In this document: piece after piece, positions 1 to 9,028 of the stretch
Numbering within the stretch: the first letter of the stretch is position 1
Layout of the letters: each line of letters starts with the position of its first letter
Origin: Saccharopolyspora gloriosae
Lineage (GTDB): Bacteria; Actinomycetota; Actinomycetes; Mycobacteriales; Pseudonocardiaceae
DNA length: 64,000 bases
Direction: 5' to 3'
Assembly: GCF_014203325.1 (NCBI RefSeq)
Contig: NZ_JACHIV010000001.1
Coordinates: forward strand, 2,791,501-2,855,500
Translations under genes and position numbers: made by a program
The notes under the pieces: generated by a model
The model's database searches: none
Told to the model about the DNA's origin: nothing
What the model saw: the letters and a program-made list of their open reading frames with translations, nothing else

Positions 1-431
1 GGTCCTCCGCGCTGCTGGTGGCGTCCGAGCGGGCGGTGGCCGAGCACGGGTGGACGCCGCGGGCGCGGGTGCACCACCTCAGCGCGCGGGGCGACGATCC
101 GGTGTTCATGCTCTCCGCGCCGATCGAGGCCACCCGGTACGCGCTGGACCGCGCCGGGCTGTCGGCGGCGGACCTCGACGTGGTCGAGATCAACGAGGCG
201 TTCGCCAGCGTCGTGCTGGCGTGGCAGCGGGAGATCGGCGTGGATCCGGCGAAGGTGAACCCCAACGGCGGCGCGATCGCGCTGGGCCATCCGCTCGGCG
301 CGACGGGGACGAAGTTGATGACCACGTTGCTGGGCGAGCTGGAGCGCACCGGCGGGCGCTACGGCCTGCAGACCATGTGCGAGGGCGGCGGCACCGCCAA
401 CGTGACGATCGTGGAGCGGCTCGGCGGGTAG
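1..431 (+). CDS. Thiolase (acetyl-CoA C-acyltransferase), C-terminal part
   Basis: Only the last 143 or so residues are present; the gene begins before the window, in frame from base 3. The visible part carries the thiolase C-terminal signatures: NEAFA, the GGAIALGHPLGATG loop with the catalytic histidine, and QTMCEGGG with the second catalytic cysteine, ending at the usual family C-terminus. Thiolases cleave 3-ketoacyl-CoA with CoA to release acetyl- or propionyl-CoA. Its place next to kstR and the igr-type operon makes a steroid side-chain thiolase (FadA5 type) possible, but the sequence seen here does not separate that from an ordinary FadA. Confidence 0.9.
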   Translation, partial: SSALLVASERAVAEHGWTPRARVHHLSARGDDPVFMLSAPIEATRYALDRAGLSAADLDVVEINEAFASVVLAWQREIGVDPAKVNPNGGAIALGHPLGATGTKLMTTLLGELERTGGRYGLQTMCEGGGTANVTIVERLGG

Positions 432-720
432 GTGGCCCGGCGACAACTCGCCACGCCGGGCGCGGTGGGGAGGCACATCTCTCCTCCGCCCGGTGATCCA
501 CTCGTGTCCGGTTCGGGAGTGGGCCGGGCCACCTCCCGAATGTCAGGAATCCTGCCTGGTCAGCGAGTTGTCGATCTGTCAGGTGGGGTCGCGCTCGCGC
601 GCCCGCGCCCGGCCCGCGGAACCCGGTGATCCGCGGTCGCGGCGGGCGGCGCGAAGTGTGTTCTAGACCGCACGTGACCTTCTGAGGACATTTCACGTTT
701 ACCTTGCCAAGGGCGAGGTT
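432..720. other. Intergenic region, no gene seen
   Basis: There are 289 bases between the thiolase stop and the GTG of the metallo-hydrolase. I see no convincing small gene or terminator. A GTTCTA half-site at 659-664 resembles half of a KstR operator but lacks the matching left arm. Confidence 0.4.
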
Positions 721-1773
721 GTGATCCGGGAGGTTCGGTTGGTGGATGTGGACGTGGCGCGCGGGCGGCAGGAGTGGATCCGTCCTGGCGCGTTCGAAGT
801 CGCGCCGGGGGTGCATCGGATTCCGCTGCCGATGCCGGGTGACGGCCTGCGCGCGGTCAACGTGTACGCCATCGAGGACGGCGACGGCCTGGTGCTCGTG
901 GACGCGGGCTGGGCCCGGCCGGAGGCGCGGGACGCGCTGGAAGCCGCCCTCGGCGAGCTCGGGCACGGGCTCGGCGACGTGCGCCGCTTCCTGGTGACCC
1001 ACCTGCACCAGGACCACTACACGCTCGCCGTGCGGCTGCGCGCGGAGTTCGGCACCACCATCGCGCTGGGCGCGGGCGAGCGGCCGTCGCTGGAGGCGCT
1101 GCTCGCGGGCACGCACGACCGGCAGCTGTCCAAGCTGGAACGAGGCGGCGCGACCGAGCTCGCCGCGGTCGTCCGCGACGCCGTGGAAGGCGACCACGGC
1201 AAGCCCGCGGAGGACTACGAGGCGCCGGACGAGTGGCTGGCCGACGGTGCCGAGATCGAGCTCGCCGACCGGACGCTGCGGGTCGTCGAGACGCCCGGTC
1301 ACACCCGGGGGCACGTCGTGTTCGTCGACGAGCGGAACTCGTTGCTGTTCGCGGGGGATCACGTGCTGCCGCACATCACGCCGTCGATCGGCCTGGAGGC
1401 GGCGCGCACCGCGCTGCCGCTCGGGGACTACCTGGACTCGCTGCGGCTAGTCGGCGAGCTGCCCGACCTGCGGCTGCTGCCCGCGCACGGACCGGTCACC
1501 GGCAGCGCGCACGCGCGCGTGGACGAACTGCTGGCCCACCACGAGCTCCGGCTCGACCAGACCGCGGCGGCCGTCCGCGGGGGCGCGGCAACCGGGTTCG
1601 AGGTCGCCGGCGTCCTCGGGTGGACCCGCCGCGAGCGGTCCTTCGCGGACCTGGACATGTTCAACCAGATCCTGGCGGTCGGCGAGACCCTGGCGCACCT
1701 GGACGTGCTCGTGGCGCGCGGCCGGTGCGAGCGCACCACTGTGGACGGTGTCGACGGGTACCGGTCGATCTGA
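721..1773 (+). CDS. MBL-fold metallo-hydrolase (LACTB2/glyoxalase II-like)
   Basis: A 350-residue metallo-beta-lactamase-fold hydrolase. The metal ligands are visible: HLHQDH in the first half, the histidine in ETPGHTRGH, the aspartate in FAGDHVLPH, and the last histidine in LLPAHGP. The final 90 or so residues look like the winged-helix tail of LACTB2-type proteins, which supports a thioester or RNA/nucleotide hydrolase subgroup rather than a true beta-lactamase. The GTG at 721 is taken as start because the conserved fold begins about 30 residues later; a weak GGCGAGG lies just upstream. It is convergent with kstR, 41 bp away. A thioesterase role in steroid acyl-CoA metabolism is only inference from location. 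Confidence 0.85.
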   Translation: MIREVRLVDVDVARGRQEWIRPGAFEVAPGVHRIPLPMPGDGLRAVNVYAIEDGDGLVLVDAGWARPEARDALEAALGELGHGLGDVRRFLVTHLHQDHYTLAVRLRAEFGTTIALGAGERPSLEALLAGTHDRQLSKLERGGATELAAVVRDAVEGDHGKPAEDYEAPDEWLADGAEIELADRTLRVVETPGHTRGHVVFVDERNSLLFAGDHVLPHITPSIGLEAARTALPLGDYLDSLRLVGELPDLRLLPAHGPVTGSAHARVDELLAHHELRLDQTAAAVRGGAATGFEVAGVLGWTRRERSFADLDMFNQILAVGETLAHLDVLVARGRCERTTVDGVDGYRSI

Positions 1774-1814
1774 TGGCTCCCCGGTGCACCGCCCGATCGC
1801 GGCGGGTCGACGGA

Positions 1815-2447
1815 TCAGCGCAGCAGCAGGCGAACCGTGAGCTCCAGCCGGTTGGCCACGTCGGTGGCCGACGCGCGCCGGGTGACCCAGGCGACCAGGT
1901 TCGACAGCCACACGTCCGCGATGACGCGGGCGATCGCGCGCTGCTCCTCTGTGGGCTCGTCGTCACCGGTCGTCATCGCCCCGCTGAACAACGTCTCGGT
2001 GAGCGCGCCGACCGCGTCGACCTCGGTGGCCGCCGAGGTGTCGGCGAACATGAACGCGCGGGTCATCGCCTCGGTCAGCTGCGGGTTGCGCTGCATGGTG
2101 CGGGTCGTGCGGGACAGCACGAACAGCACCCGGTCGTACGGGGTGTCACCGGGGATCTTGGTGCGGTCCAGCCGGTCCAGGGAGCGTTCGAACTCCCGCG
2201 CCAGGCCGGTCACCAGCAGGTGGATCTTGGACGGGAAGTACCGGTAGAGCGTTCCCAGGGCCACGTCGGCCTTTTCGGCGACCGCACGCATCTGGACGGC
2301 TTCGTACCCGCCCTTGCCGGCGAGCGCGATGGTGGCGTCGATGATCCGCTTGCGGCGCGCGTTCTGCGCCGCCGAGCCGCCCTGGTCCTCGGCCAGCAGA
2401 CTGGCCGCGTTGGCCGCGGCGGAACCGCGTCGAGGCATGGCGTTCAT
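1815..2447 (-). CDS. kstR: TetR-family repressor KstR of sterol catabolism
   Basis: A 210-residue TetR regulator that matches mycobacterial KstR as I recall it over its whole length: GGYEAVQMRAVAEKA, VGTLYRYFPSK-type recognition helix (here LGTLYRYFPSK, about residues 66-76), MQRNPQLTEAMTRAF, and the tail VWLSNLVAWVTRRASATD. KstR represses cholesterol ring and side-chain genes and is released by steroid-CoA intermediates. The operator-like palindrome at 2537-2552 lies between it and the divergent glycosyltransferase gene and fits autoregulation. In Mycobacterium tuberculosis kstR also neighbours fadE34, as it does here within 5 kb. The ATG at 2447 gives an N-terminal arm of the usual length; a second ATG at 2441 is equally possible. 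Confidence 0.95.
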   Translation of the reverse strand: MNAMPRRGSAAANAASLLAEDQGGSAAQNARRKRIIDATIALAGKGGYEAVQMRAVAEKADVALGTLYRYFPSKIHLLVTGLAREFERSLDRLDRTKIPGDTPYDRVLFVLSRTTRTMQRNPQLTEAMTRAFMFADTSAATEVDAVGALTETLFSGAMTTGDDEPTEEQRAIARVIADVWLSNLVAWVTRRASATDVANRLELTVRLLLR

Positions 2448-2536
2448 GAGGTCGGTCCTCTCAACGTGCGTAGGTGGTGCGGCGATGTCCCGTTGAACAC
2501 CGCCTCCGGCAGGTCTGCGCTGACCTCATGCCTTAA

Positions 2537-2552
2537 TGAGAACATGTTCCAG
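2537..2552. promoter_or_regulatory. KstR-like operator between kstR and the glycosyltransferase
   Basis: The sequence TGAGAACATGTTCCAG is a near-perfect palindrome with core GAACATGTTC. Against the published KstR motif TnnAACnnGTTnnA it matches 7 of 8 fixed positions (G instead of the first T, counted from 2538). It sits 90 bp before kstR and 42 bp before the divergent gene at 2594, so it can serve both promoters. Confidence 0.75.
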
Positions 2553-2593
2553 TCTACCCGTTGCGAGCCGCGGCGGCCCCGCGAGGTGAATAC

Positions 2594-3835
2594 GTGCGAA
2601 TAGCGCTGCTGTCGTACCGGAGCAAGCCGCACTGCGGCGGGCAAGGTGTCTACGTCCGGAACCTGAGCCGCGAGCTCGTCGAACTCGGCCACCGCGTCGA
2701 GGTCTTCTCCGGACCGCCGTACCCGGATCTCGATCCGGGCGTGGAGCTGACCGAAGTGCCCAGCCTGGACCTGTACCGGGACGAGGACCCGTTCCGCACC
2801 CCGCACTGGCGGGAGCTGCGGGACCTCACCGACGTGCTGGAGGTCGCGACCATGTGGTCGGCCGGCTTCCCGGAACCGCTGACCTTCAGCCTCCGCGCGG
2901 CGAAGCTGCTGCGCGCGCGGGCCTCGGAGTTCGACGTGGTGCACGACAACCAGTGCCTCGGGTACGGGTTGCTCGGCCTGCGGCGGGCGGGACTTCCGCT
3001 GGTGGCCACCGTGCACCACCCGATCACGCACGACCGGCGGCTGGAGCTGGACGCCGTCTCCGGCTGGCGCACGCTCGGCGTCCGCCGCTGGTACGGGTTC
3101 CTGCGGATGCAGGGCCGGGTCGCGCGGCGGATCCCGGAGCTGCTGACGGTCTCGGAGTCCTCGGCCCGCGACATCGTCGAGGACTTCGACGTCGCGCCCG
3201 AACGGCTCCGCGTGGTGCCGCTGGGCGTCGACCACGAGGTGTTCCGCCCGCCGGAGCCGCCGCGGGTGCCCGGCCGGATCGTGGCGATGGCCAGCGCGGA
3301 CACCCCGCTCAAGGGCGTCGGCACGCTGCTGGAGGCGGTGGCGAAGCTGCGCACCGAGCGGGAGGTCGAGCTTGTGCTGGTCGCCTCCCCGACGCCGGGC
3401 GGGCCGACCGACCGGCTCATCGACGAACTGGGCATCTCCGGTGCGGTGCGCACCGTCAGCGGCATCAGCGACGAGGAGCTGGCCGGGCTGGTGGGATCGG
3501 CCGAGATCGCCTGCGTGCCGTCGCTCTACGAAGGCTTCTCGCTGCCCACCGTCGAAGCGATGTCCTGCGCGACGCCGCTGGTCGCCAGCAGGGCGGGCGC
3601 CATCCCGGAGGTCGCCGGGCCGGACGGCGAGTGCGCCGACCTGGTGCCGCCGGGCGATGCGGAAGCGCTCGCCGGCGCGCTGGGCAGGCTGTTCGACGAC
3701 CCGGAGCGCAGGCGCCGGATGGGCGAGAACGGCCGGAAACGGGTGTTGGAGAAGTACAGCTGGGCGTCCGTGGCCGCGGCCACGGCCGAGTGCTATGCCG
3801 AAGCGGAGGCGGAAATGGCGGGGAACAAGTGCTGA
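2594..3835 (+). CDS. Glycosyltransferase family 4 (GT-B fold)
   Basis: A 413-residue GT4-type transferase. It starts with the typical Rossmann entry IALLSYRSKPHCGGQGVYVRNL and contains the C-domain donor-binding motif PSLYEGFSLPTVEAMSCATPLVAS with the EGFSLPxxE glutamates. The GTG at 2594 is chosen because the fold begins immediately after it; an in-frame ATG at 2561 would run into the operator region. It overlaps the following methyltransferase start by a few bases, so genes 2594-5629 form one operon. Substrate is unknown; GT4 enzymes transfer sugars from nucleotide donors to lipids, glycans or small molecules. The KstR-type site upstream suggests sterol-linked control. Confidence 0.9.
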   Translation: MRIALLSYRSKPHCGGQGVYVRNLSRELVELGHRVEVFSGPPYPDLDPGVELTEVPSLDLYRDEDPFRTPHWRELRDLTDVLEVATMWSAGFPEPLTFSLRAAKLLRARASEFDVVHDNQCLGYGLLGLRRAGLPLVATVHHPITHDRRLELDAVSGWRTLGVRRWYGFLRMQGRVARRIPELLTVSESSARDIVEDFDVAPERLRVVPLGVDHEVFRPPEPPRVPGRIVAMASADTPLKGVGTLLEAVAKLRTEREVELVLVASPTPGGPTDRLIDELGISGAVRTVSGISDEELAGLVGSAEIACVPSLYEGFSLPTVEAMSCATPLVASRAGAIPEVAGPDGECADLVPPGDAEALAGALGRLFDDPERRRRMGENGRKRVLEKYSWASVAAATAECYAEAEAEMAGNKC

Positions 3836-4554
3836 CGGTGGATTTCGACCTGCTCGGGGTGCGAGCGGGTCAGCGAGTGCTCGACCTCGGAGCGGGTGCC
3901 GGGCGGCACTCCTTCGAGTACCTGCGGCGCGGGGCGAACGTGATCGCCTTCGACCAGGACACCGAGGCGCTGGCCGAGGTCGAGACGATGTTCGGGGCGA
4001 TGGCCGCAGCCGGGGAGGTCCCGGAAGGCGCCTCGGCGACGACGGTCAGCGGTGACGCGCTCGGGCTGCCGTTCCCGGACGACCACTTCGACCAGGTGAT
4101 CGCCTCCGAGATCATGGAGCACATCCCGGAGGACGAGAAGGCCATGCGCGAGCTGGTGCGCGTGGTCAAGCCCGGCGGCCGGGTCGTGGTGACCGTGCCG
4201 CGGCAGTGGCCGGAGCGGATCTGCTGGGCGCTGTCGGACGAGTACCACCAGGTCGAGGGCGGCCACGTGCGGATCTACCGCCGCGAGCAGCTGATCGGCC
4301 GGTTGCGCGAGGCGGGCCTGCGCGAGGTCCACCACCACCACGCGCACGCGCTGCACGCGCCGTACTGGTGGCTCAAGTGCGCCGTCGGCGTCGACAACAC
4401 CGACCACCCGCTGCCGAAGCTCTACCACAAGCTCCTGGTGTGGGACCTCATGAGCAAGCCGTGGCTGACCCGGACCGCGGAGGCCGCGCTCAACCCGGTG
4501 CTGGGCAAGAGCCTGGCGGTGTACCTGTACAAACCGGAGGTCGTTGGTGCCTGA
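3829..4554 (+). CDS. Class I SAM-dependent methyltransferase
   Basis: About 241 residues. The N-terminal half is a Methyltransf_11-type domain with the SAM loop VLDLGAGAGRHSFEYLRRG, an acidic residue after strand 2 (FDQD), and SGDALGLPFPDDHFDQVIASEIMEHI followed by the V-KPGG-RVVVTVP strand. GTG at 3829 overlaps the glycosyltransferase stop by 7 bp; GTG at 3838 is an equally good alternative. Translational coupling places it in the same pathway as the upstream GT4 and the downstream toroid protein. The acceptor is unknown; the His-rich stretch VHHHHAHALHAPYWW near residue 165-180 may shape the acceptor pocket. Confidence 0.88.
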   Translation: MLTVDFDLLGVRAGQRVLDLGAGAGRHSFEYLRRGANVIAFDQDTEALAEVETMFGAMAAAGEVPEGASATTVSGDALGLPFPDDHFDQVIASEIMEHIPEDEKAMRELVRVVKPGGRVVVTVPRQWPERICWALSDEYHQVEGGHVRIYRREQLIGRLREAGLREVHHHHAHALHAPYWWLKCAVGVDNTDHPLPKLYHKLLVWDLMSKPWLTRTAEAALNPVLGKSLAVYLYKPEVVGA

Positions 4555-5629
4555 ACTGCCGGCCGTCGACGGGGTGCTCTCGTCGGCCGATGTGCTGCAG
4601 ACCGCCAGGTCGATCGCCGCGGTGCAGGAGCGCTCCGGCGCGGTGCCGTGGTTCCCCGGTGGTCACGTCGACCCGTGGGACCACGTGGAGTCGGCGATGG
4701 CCCTGTCGGCGGCCGGCCTGCTGGTCGAGGCGGAACGCGCCTACGACTGGCTGCGCACGACCCAGCGCGCGGACGGTTCCTGGCCGTTGCAGGTCCGCGC
4801 CGGGGTGGTGGAGGACGCCGCCTCGGACACGAACTTCTGCGCGTACCCGGCGGTCGGTGTCTGGCACCACTTCATGATCACCGGGGACGCGGCGTTCGCG
4901 GAGCGGATGTGGCCGGTGGTGCGCCGCGCGATCGACTTCGTGCTGCGCCTGCAGCGCGCCCGCGGCGAGATCGCGTGGGCGCGGGGCACCGGCGGCGAGG
5001 TGGGCGGTGAGGCGCTGCTGGCGGGCAGTTCGAGCATCCACCACAGCCTGGTGTGCGCGCTGGCGCTGGCCGAGCACCTCGGTTCCCCGCAGCCGGACTG
5101 GGAGGTGTCGCTGGGCCGTCTCGCGCACGCCCTGCGCCACCACCCGGAGGCGTTCGCGGAGAAGGACCGCTACGCGATGGACTGGTACTACCCGGTCCTG
5201 GGCGGTCCGCTGCGCGACGACGCGGGGTGGGACCGGATCGCGCGGCGCTGGCCGGACTTCTTCGTGGACGGCCTCGGAGTGCGCTGCGTCGACGACAACC
5301 CGTGGGTGACCGGCGCCGAGACCTGCGAGCTGGTGCTGAGCCTGGACCTGCTGGGACGGCGCGACCGGGCCGTGGAGGCGCTGGCGTCGATGCAGCACCT
5401 GCGCGAGCAGGACGGCTCGTACTGGACGGGCCTGGTCTACACCGACGGCAAGCGCTGGCCGGTGGAGCAGACCACCTGGACCGGCGCAGCGGTGGTCCTC
5501 GCCGCGGACGCCCTGTCCGGCGCCACCCCCGGCGGGGGGATCTTCCACGTCGGCGGCCTGCGCTCCGGCCTGCCCGTCGACGACGCCTGCGGCTGCGACA
5601 CCCACATCTCCGAACTGGTCGGCGAGTAG
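4547..5629 (+). CDS. Alpha/alpha-toroid protein (prenyltransferase or six-hairpin glycosidase-like)
   Basis: About 360 residues, mostly helical, with repeated motifs such as YDWLRTTQRADGSWP and LASMQHLREQDGSYWTG that are typical of alpha/alpha-barrel proteins (prenyltransferase/squalene-cyclase repeats or glucoamylase-like six-hairpin enzymes). It also holds WHHFMITGD and DYxV-type helices. GGAGG at 4536-4540 sits 6 bp before GTG 4547, which decides the start against TTG 4544. It overlaps the methyltransferase stop by 8 bp. I cannot tell whether it cyclises or prenylates an isoprenoid, trims a glycan, or only binds one. Its coupling to a GT4 and a methyltransferase suggests it works on the same product. 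Confidence 0.75.
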   Translation: MPELPAVDGVLSSADVLQTARSIAAVQERSGAVPWFPGGHVDPWDHVESAMALSAAGLLVEAERAYDWLRTTQRADGSWPLQVRAGVVEDAASDTNFCAYPAVGVWHHFMITGDAAFAERMWPVVRRAIDFVLRLQRARGEIAWARGTGGEVGGEALLAGSSSIHHSLVCALALAEHLGSPQPDWEVSLGRLAHALRHHPEAFAEKDRYAMDWYYPVLGGPLRDDAGWDRIARRWPDFFVDGLGVRCVDDNPWVTGAETCELVLSLDLLGRRDRAVEALASMQHLREQDGSYWTGLVYTDGKRWPVEQTTWTGAAVVLAADALSGATPGGGIFHVGGLRSGLPVDDACGCDTHISELVGE

Positions 5630-5667
5630 CGACAGAAGCCGGGGCCCGCGTCCTCGGCTTGTGCAGG

Positions 5668-5850
5668 GGTCGGGTGGCGGAACCTCAGTGGTTTCCTCGC
5701 TGCGCCCCTGGCCGGTGTGGCAGCTTTTTCCCGAGTGGCTCCGCCACGAGGGAAGAAGCTGTCCTCGCGAGGAAACCGCTGAGAACCCGCGGGTGGTCGG
5801 CTTGCTCAAGCTGGTCGCTGCTCAGCGGCTTCGCCGCTGACAGGACAACG
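5668..5850 (+). repeat. Multi-hairpin dispersed repeat, copy A
   Basis: First of four related non-coding elements. Outer 17-bp stem 5684-5700 with 5767-5783 (one G-T wobble), enclosing an inner imperfect hairpin 5722-5760 whose tip is GTGGC-tcc-GCCAC, followed by a third perfect hairpin CAGCGGC-ttc-GCCGCTG at 5823-5839. It lies between two convergent genes, where a bidirectional terminator would be useful. Confidence 0.85.
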
Positions 5851-5930
5851 ACGAACAACGCACCTGGGAAGCCGAGCCAGGCGGTGAGGTTTCGCCTCCC
5901 GGGTGCAGCGGTGCAGTGCAGCGGTGCCGC

Positions 5931-6674
<744 letters not shown>

Positions 6675-6679
6675 TTAGG

Positions 6680-6693
6680 TAGAACGTGTTCTA
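6680..6693. promoter_or_regulatory. KstR operator upstream of the fadE34-like gene
   Basis: TAGAACGTGTTCTA is a fully symmetric palindrome and matches all 8 fixed positions of TnnAACnnGTTnnA. It lies 34 bp before the ATG at 6727 and 60 bp before the divergent methyltransferase start at 6620. Confidence 0.9.
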
Positions 6694-6726
6694 TTATTCT
6701 GCGGTTCCGCGGACAGGGGAGGCGTC

Positions 6727-8913
6727 ATGCCGATCGCGATCACCGAAGTGCAGCGGGACCTGCGGGAGTCGGTCCGGGCCTGGGCGGAGAGCTCCGGCCC
6801 CGACGTGCGGGCGGGGGAGGAGCCCGGTGCGCGGTGGAAACCGGATCGCGCCTGGGCGGAGCTCGCCGAGCTGGGCGTGTTCGCCATCGCGGTGCCGGAG
6901 CGCGCGGGCGGCGCCGGCGGCGGTGTGGCCGACCTCGCGGCGGCGCTGGAACCGGTGGCCGAGTCGTTGCTCACAGGGCCGGTGCTGTCGACCTGCGCGG
7001 CGGGCGTGCTGCTCGGCCGGGCGGGTGGTGACGGCGAGCTGCTGCGGTCGCTGGCCGCCGGTGAGCTCCCCGTCGCGGTGGCGAGCGAGGTCGGAGATCT
7101 GTCGGCGGAGCGGGTCCCCGGCGGCGGCCTGGTCGTGTCCGGCGCGGTCGACCCGGTGCCCTCCGCGCCGGACGCCTCGCACCTGCTGCTGGGCGCGCGC
7201 GGGCCGGACGGCCGGGAACGGTGGTTCCTGGTCGACGCCGAGAGCCCGGGGCTGACCGTCGAAGCCCGCCGGGCCCTCGACTTCTCCCGTTCCCTGGGGC
7301 GCGTCGAACTCGTCGACGTCGCGATCCCGGACGACGCACTGCTGCCGGAGCTGAGCACGGCGGACGTCCGCGACGTGCTGGTGACCGCCGCCGTGGCCGA
7401 AGCCTCCGGCGTCGCCGGGTGGTGCCTGCGCACCGCAGTCGAGCACGCCCGCACCCGCGAGCAGTTCGGGCAGCTCATCGGGACCTTCCAAGCGGTCAAG
7501 CACCTGTGCGCCGAGATGCTCTGCCGGACCGAGCAGGTCGCGGCGCTCGCCTGGGACGCCGCGCGCACGCTCGACGAGGACCCCGGCCAGCACCCGCTGG
7601 CGGCGGCAGCGGCCGGAGCGGTCGCGCTGGACGCGGCGGTGGACACCGCGAAGGACTGCGTGCAGGTGCTCGGCGGCATCGGGTTCACCTGGGAGCACGA
7701 CGCGCACCTCCACCTGCGGCGGGCCCTCGCGCTGCGGCAGTGGCTCGGCGGCGGCTCCGCCTGGCGGGCTCGCGCGGCCGAGCTGGCGCTGGGCGGCGCC
7801 CGGCGGCGGCTCGGCGTCAGCGGTGAACTGCCCGCCGACGTCGCGGCCCGGCGGCCGGAGGTCCGCGCCTTCGTCGAGGAGCTCGCCGCCTCGCCCGACG
7901 AGCAGCGCCGGGAACGGCTCTACGCCTCGGGATACCTCGCCCCGCACTGGCCGGAGCCCTACGGGCTCGCGGCGGCTCCGGGGGTGCAACTGCTCATCGA
8001 CGAGGAGCTGCGCGCCGCCGGGGTCGCACGGCCCGACCTGATCATCGGCGGCTGGGCGGTGCCCACGCTGCTGGAGCACGGCACCGCCGAACAGCAGGAG
8101 CGGTTCGTGCGCCCCACAGCCCTGGGGGAGATCACCTGGTGTCAGCTGTTCAGCGAACCGGGCGCGGGGTCGGACCTCGCGGGGCTGCGCACGCGCGCGG
8201 AACGCGTGGACGGCGGCTGGCGGTTGCACGGCCAGAAGGTGTGGACGTCGATGGCCCGGCAGGCGCACTGGGCGATCTGCTTGGCCCGCACCGATCCCGA
8301 GGTGCCCAAGCACCGGGGGATCACCTACTTCCTGGTCGACATGGCCGCTGACGGCATCGAGATCCGCCCGCTGCGGGAGATCACCGGCGAGGCCGTGTTC
8401 AACGAGGTGTTCCTGGACGGCGTGTTCGTCCCCGACGAGCAGGTGGTCGGAGCGCCCGGTCAGGGCTGGCGGCTGGCGCGCACCACGCTGTCCAACGAGC
8501 GGGTCGCGATGAGCGGCGGCTCGGCGCTCGGCGAGGACGTGGAGGCGCTGCTGGCGCTGGCCCGCGAGCGCGGCGTCCGGCCGGGATCAGCGGAGCACGA
8601 ACGCCTCGGCGCACTGGTGGCGGAGGGGCTGTCGGTCTCGCTGCTGCGGTTGCGGGCGACGCTGCTGAGCCTCAACGGCCGCGATCCGGGCGCGCAGTCC
8701 AGCGTGGAGAAGCTGGTGGGCGTGCGGCACCGGCAGGACGTGGCCGAGGCAGCGCTCGACGTGCTCGGTCCGGAGGGTGCCGCCGCCGACGGCGTGGCCG
8801 CGGATCCGACGCGCGAGTTCCTGCTCACCCGCTGCTTGAGCATCGCCGGTGGCACCACGCAGATCCTGCGGACCGTTGCGGCGGAACGGATTTTGGGCCT
8901 GCCGCGCGGGTGA
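6727..8913 (+). CDS. fadE34: Fused double acyl-CoA dehydrogenase, FadE34/ChsE3-like
   Basis: A 728-residue protein made of two acyl-CoA dehydrogenase modules in tandem. Residues 1 to about 360 form the first ([35 protein letters not shown] split over the motif, VLGGIGFTWEHDAHLHLRRA). Residues about 375-728 form the second (WCQLFSEPGAGSDLAGLRT, GQKVWTSM, GTTQILRTVAAERILG). Mycobacterial FadE34 (ChsE3), an acyl-CoA dehydrogenase of the cholesterol side-chain pathway, has this same fused layout and about this length. The perfect KstR site upstream and the downstream igr-type operon support the steroid role. It would oxidise a steroid side-chain CoA ester to the alpha,beta-unsaturated form with FAD. 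Confidence 0.88.
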   Translation: MPIAITEVQRDLRESVRAWAESSGPDVRAGEEPGARWKPDRAWAELAELGVFAIAVPERAGGAGGGVADLAAALEPVAESLLTGPVLSTCAAGVLLGRAGGDGELLRSLAAGELPVAVASEVGDLSAERVPGGGLVVSGAVDPVPSAPDASHLLLGARGPDGRERWFLVDAESPGLTVEARRALDFSRSLGRVELVDVAIPDDALLPELSTADVRDVLVTAAVAEASGVAGWCLRTAVEHARTREQFGQLIGTFQAVKHLCAEMLCRTEQVAALAWDAARTLDEDPGQHPLAAAAAGAVALDAAVDTAKDCVQVLGGIGFTWEHDAHLHLRRALALRQWLGGGSAWRARAAELALGGARRRLGVSGELPADVAARRPEVRAFVEELAASPDEQRRERLYASGYLAPHWPEPYGLAAAPGVQLLIDEELRAAGVARPDLIIGGWAVPTLLEHGTAEQQERFVRPTALGEITWCQLFSEPGAGSDLAGLRTRAERVDGGWRLHGQKVWTSMARQAHWAICLARTDPEVPKHRGITYFLVDMAADGIEIRPLREITGEAVFNEVFLDGVFVPDEQVVGAPGQGWRLARTTLSNERVAMSGGSALGEDVEALLALARERGVRPGSAEHERLGALVAEGLSVSLLRLRATLLSLNGRDPGAQSSVEKLVGVRHRQDVAEAALDVLGPEGAAADGVAADPTREFLLTRCLSIAGGTTQILRTVAAERILGLPRG

Positions 8914-8980
8914 GCCCGCCCGTTTTCGCTTCCGCGGCCGGTCGTGCGGTCTTGCGGACGACGCCGATCGCGGCTAGAAC

Positions 8981-8994
8981 TAGAACAAGTTTCA
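8981..8994. promoter_or_regulatory. KstR operator upstream of the fadE28-ltp2 operon
   Basis: TAGAACAAGTTTCA matches all 8 fixed positions of the KstR motif TnnAACnnGTTnnA and lies 35 bp before the GTG of the first gene of the operon. The base before it extends a TAGAAC direct repeat (8975-8980 and 8981-8986). Confidence 0.88.
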
Positions 8995-9028
8995 TTCTTG
9001 TTCGTTCGGGACGACACGGGGAGCCGGT

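Noticed and set aside
655-672. Possible KstR site before the metallo-hydrolase
   Set aside because: Only a GTTCTA half-site is present; the left arm reads AGT instead of AAC and there is no symmetry.
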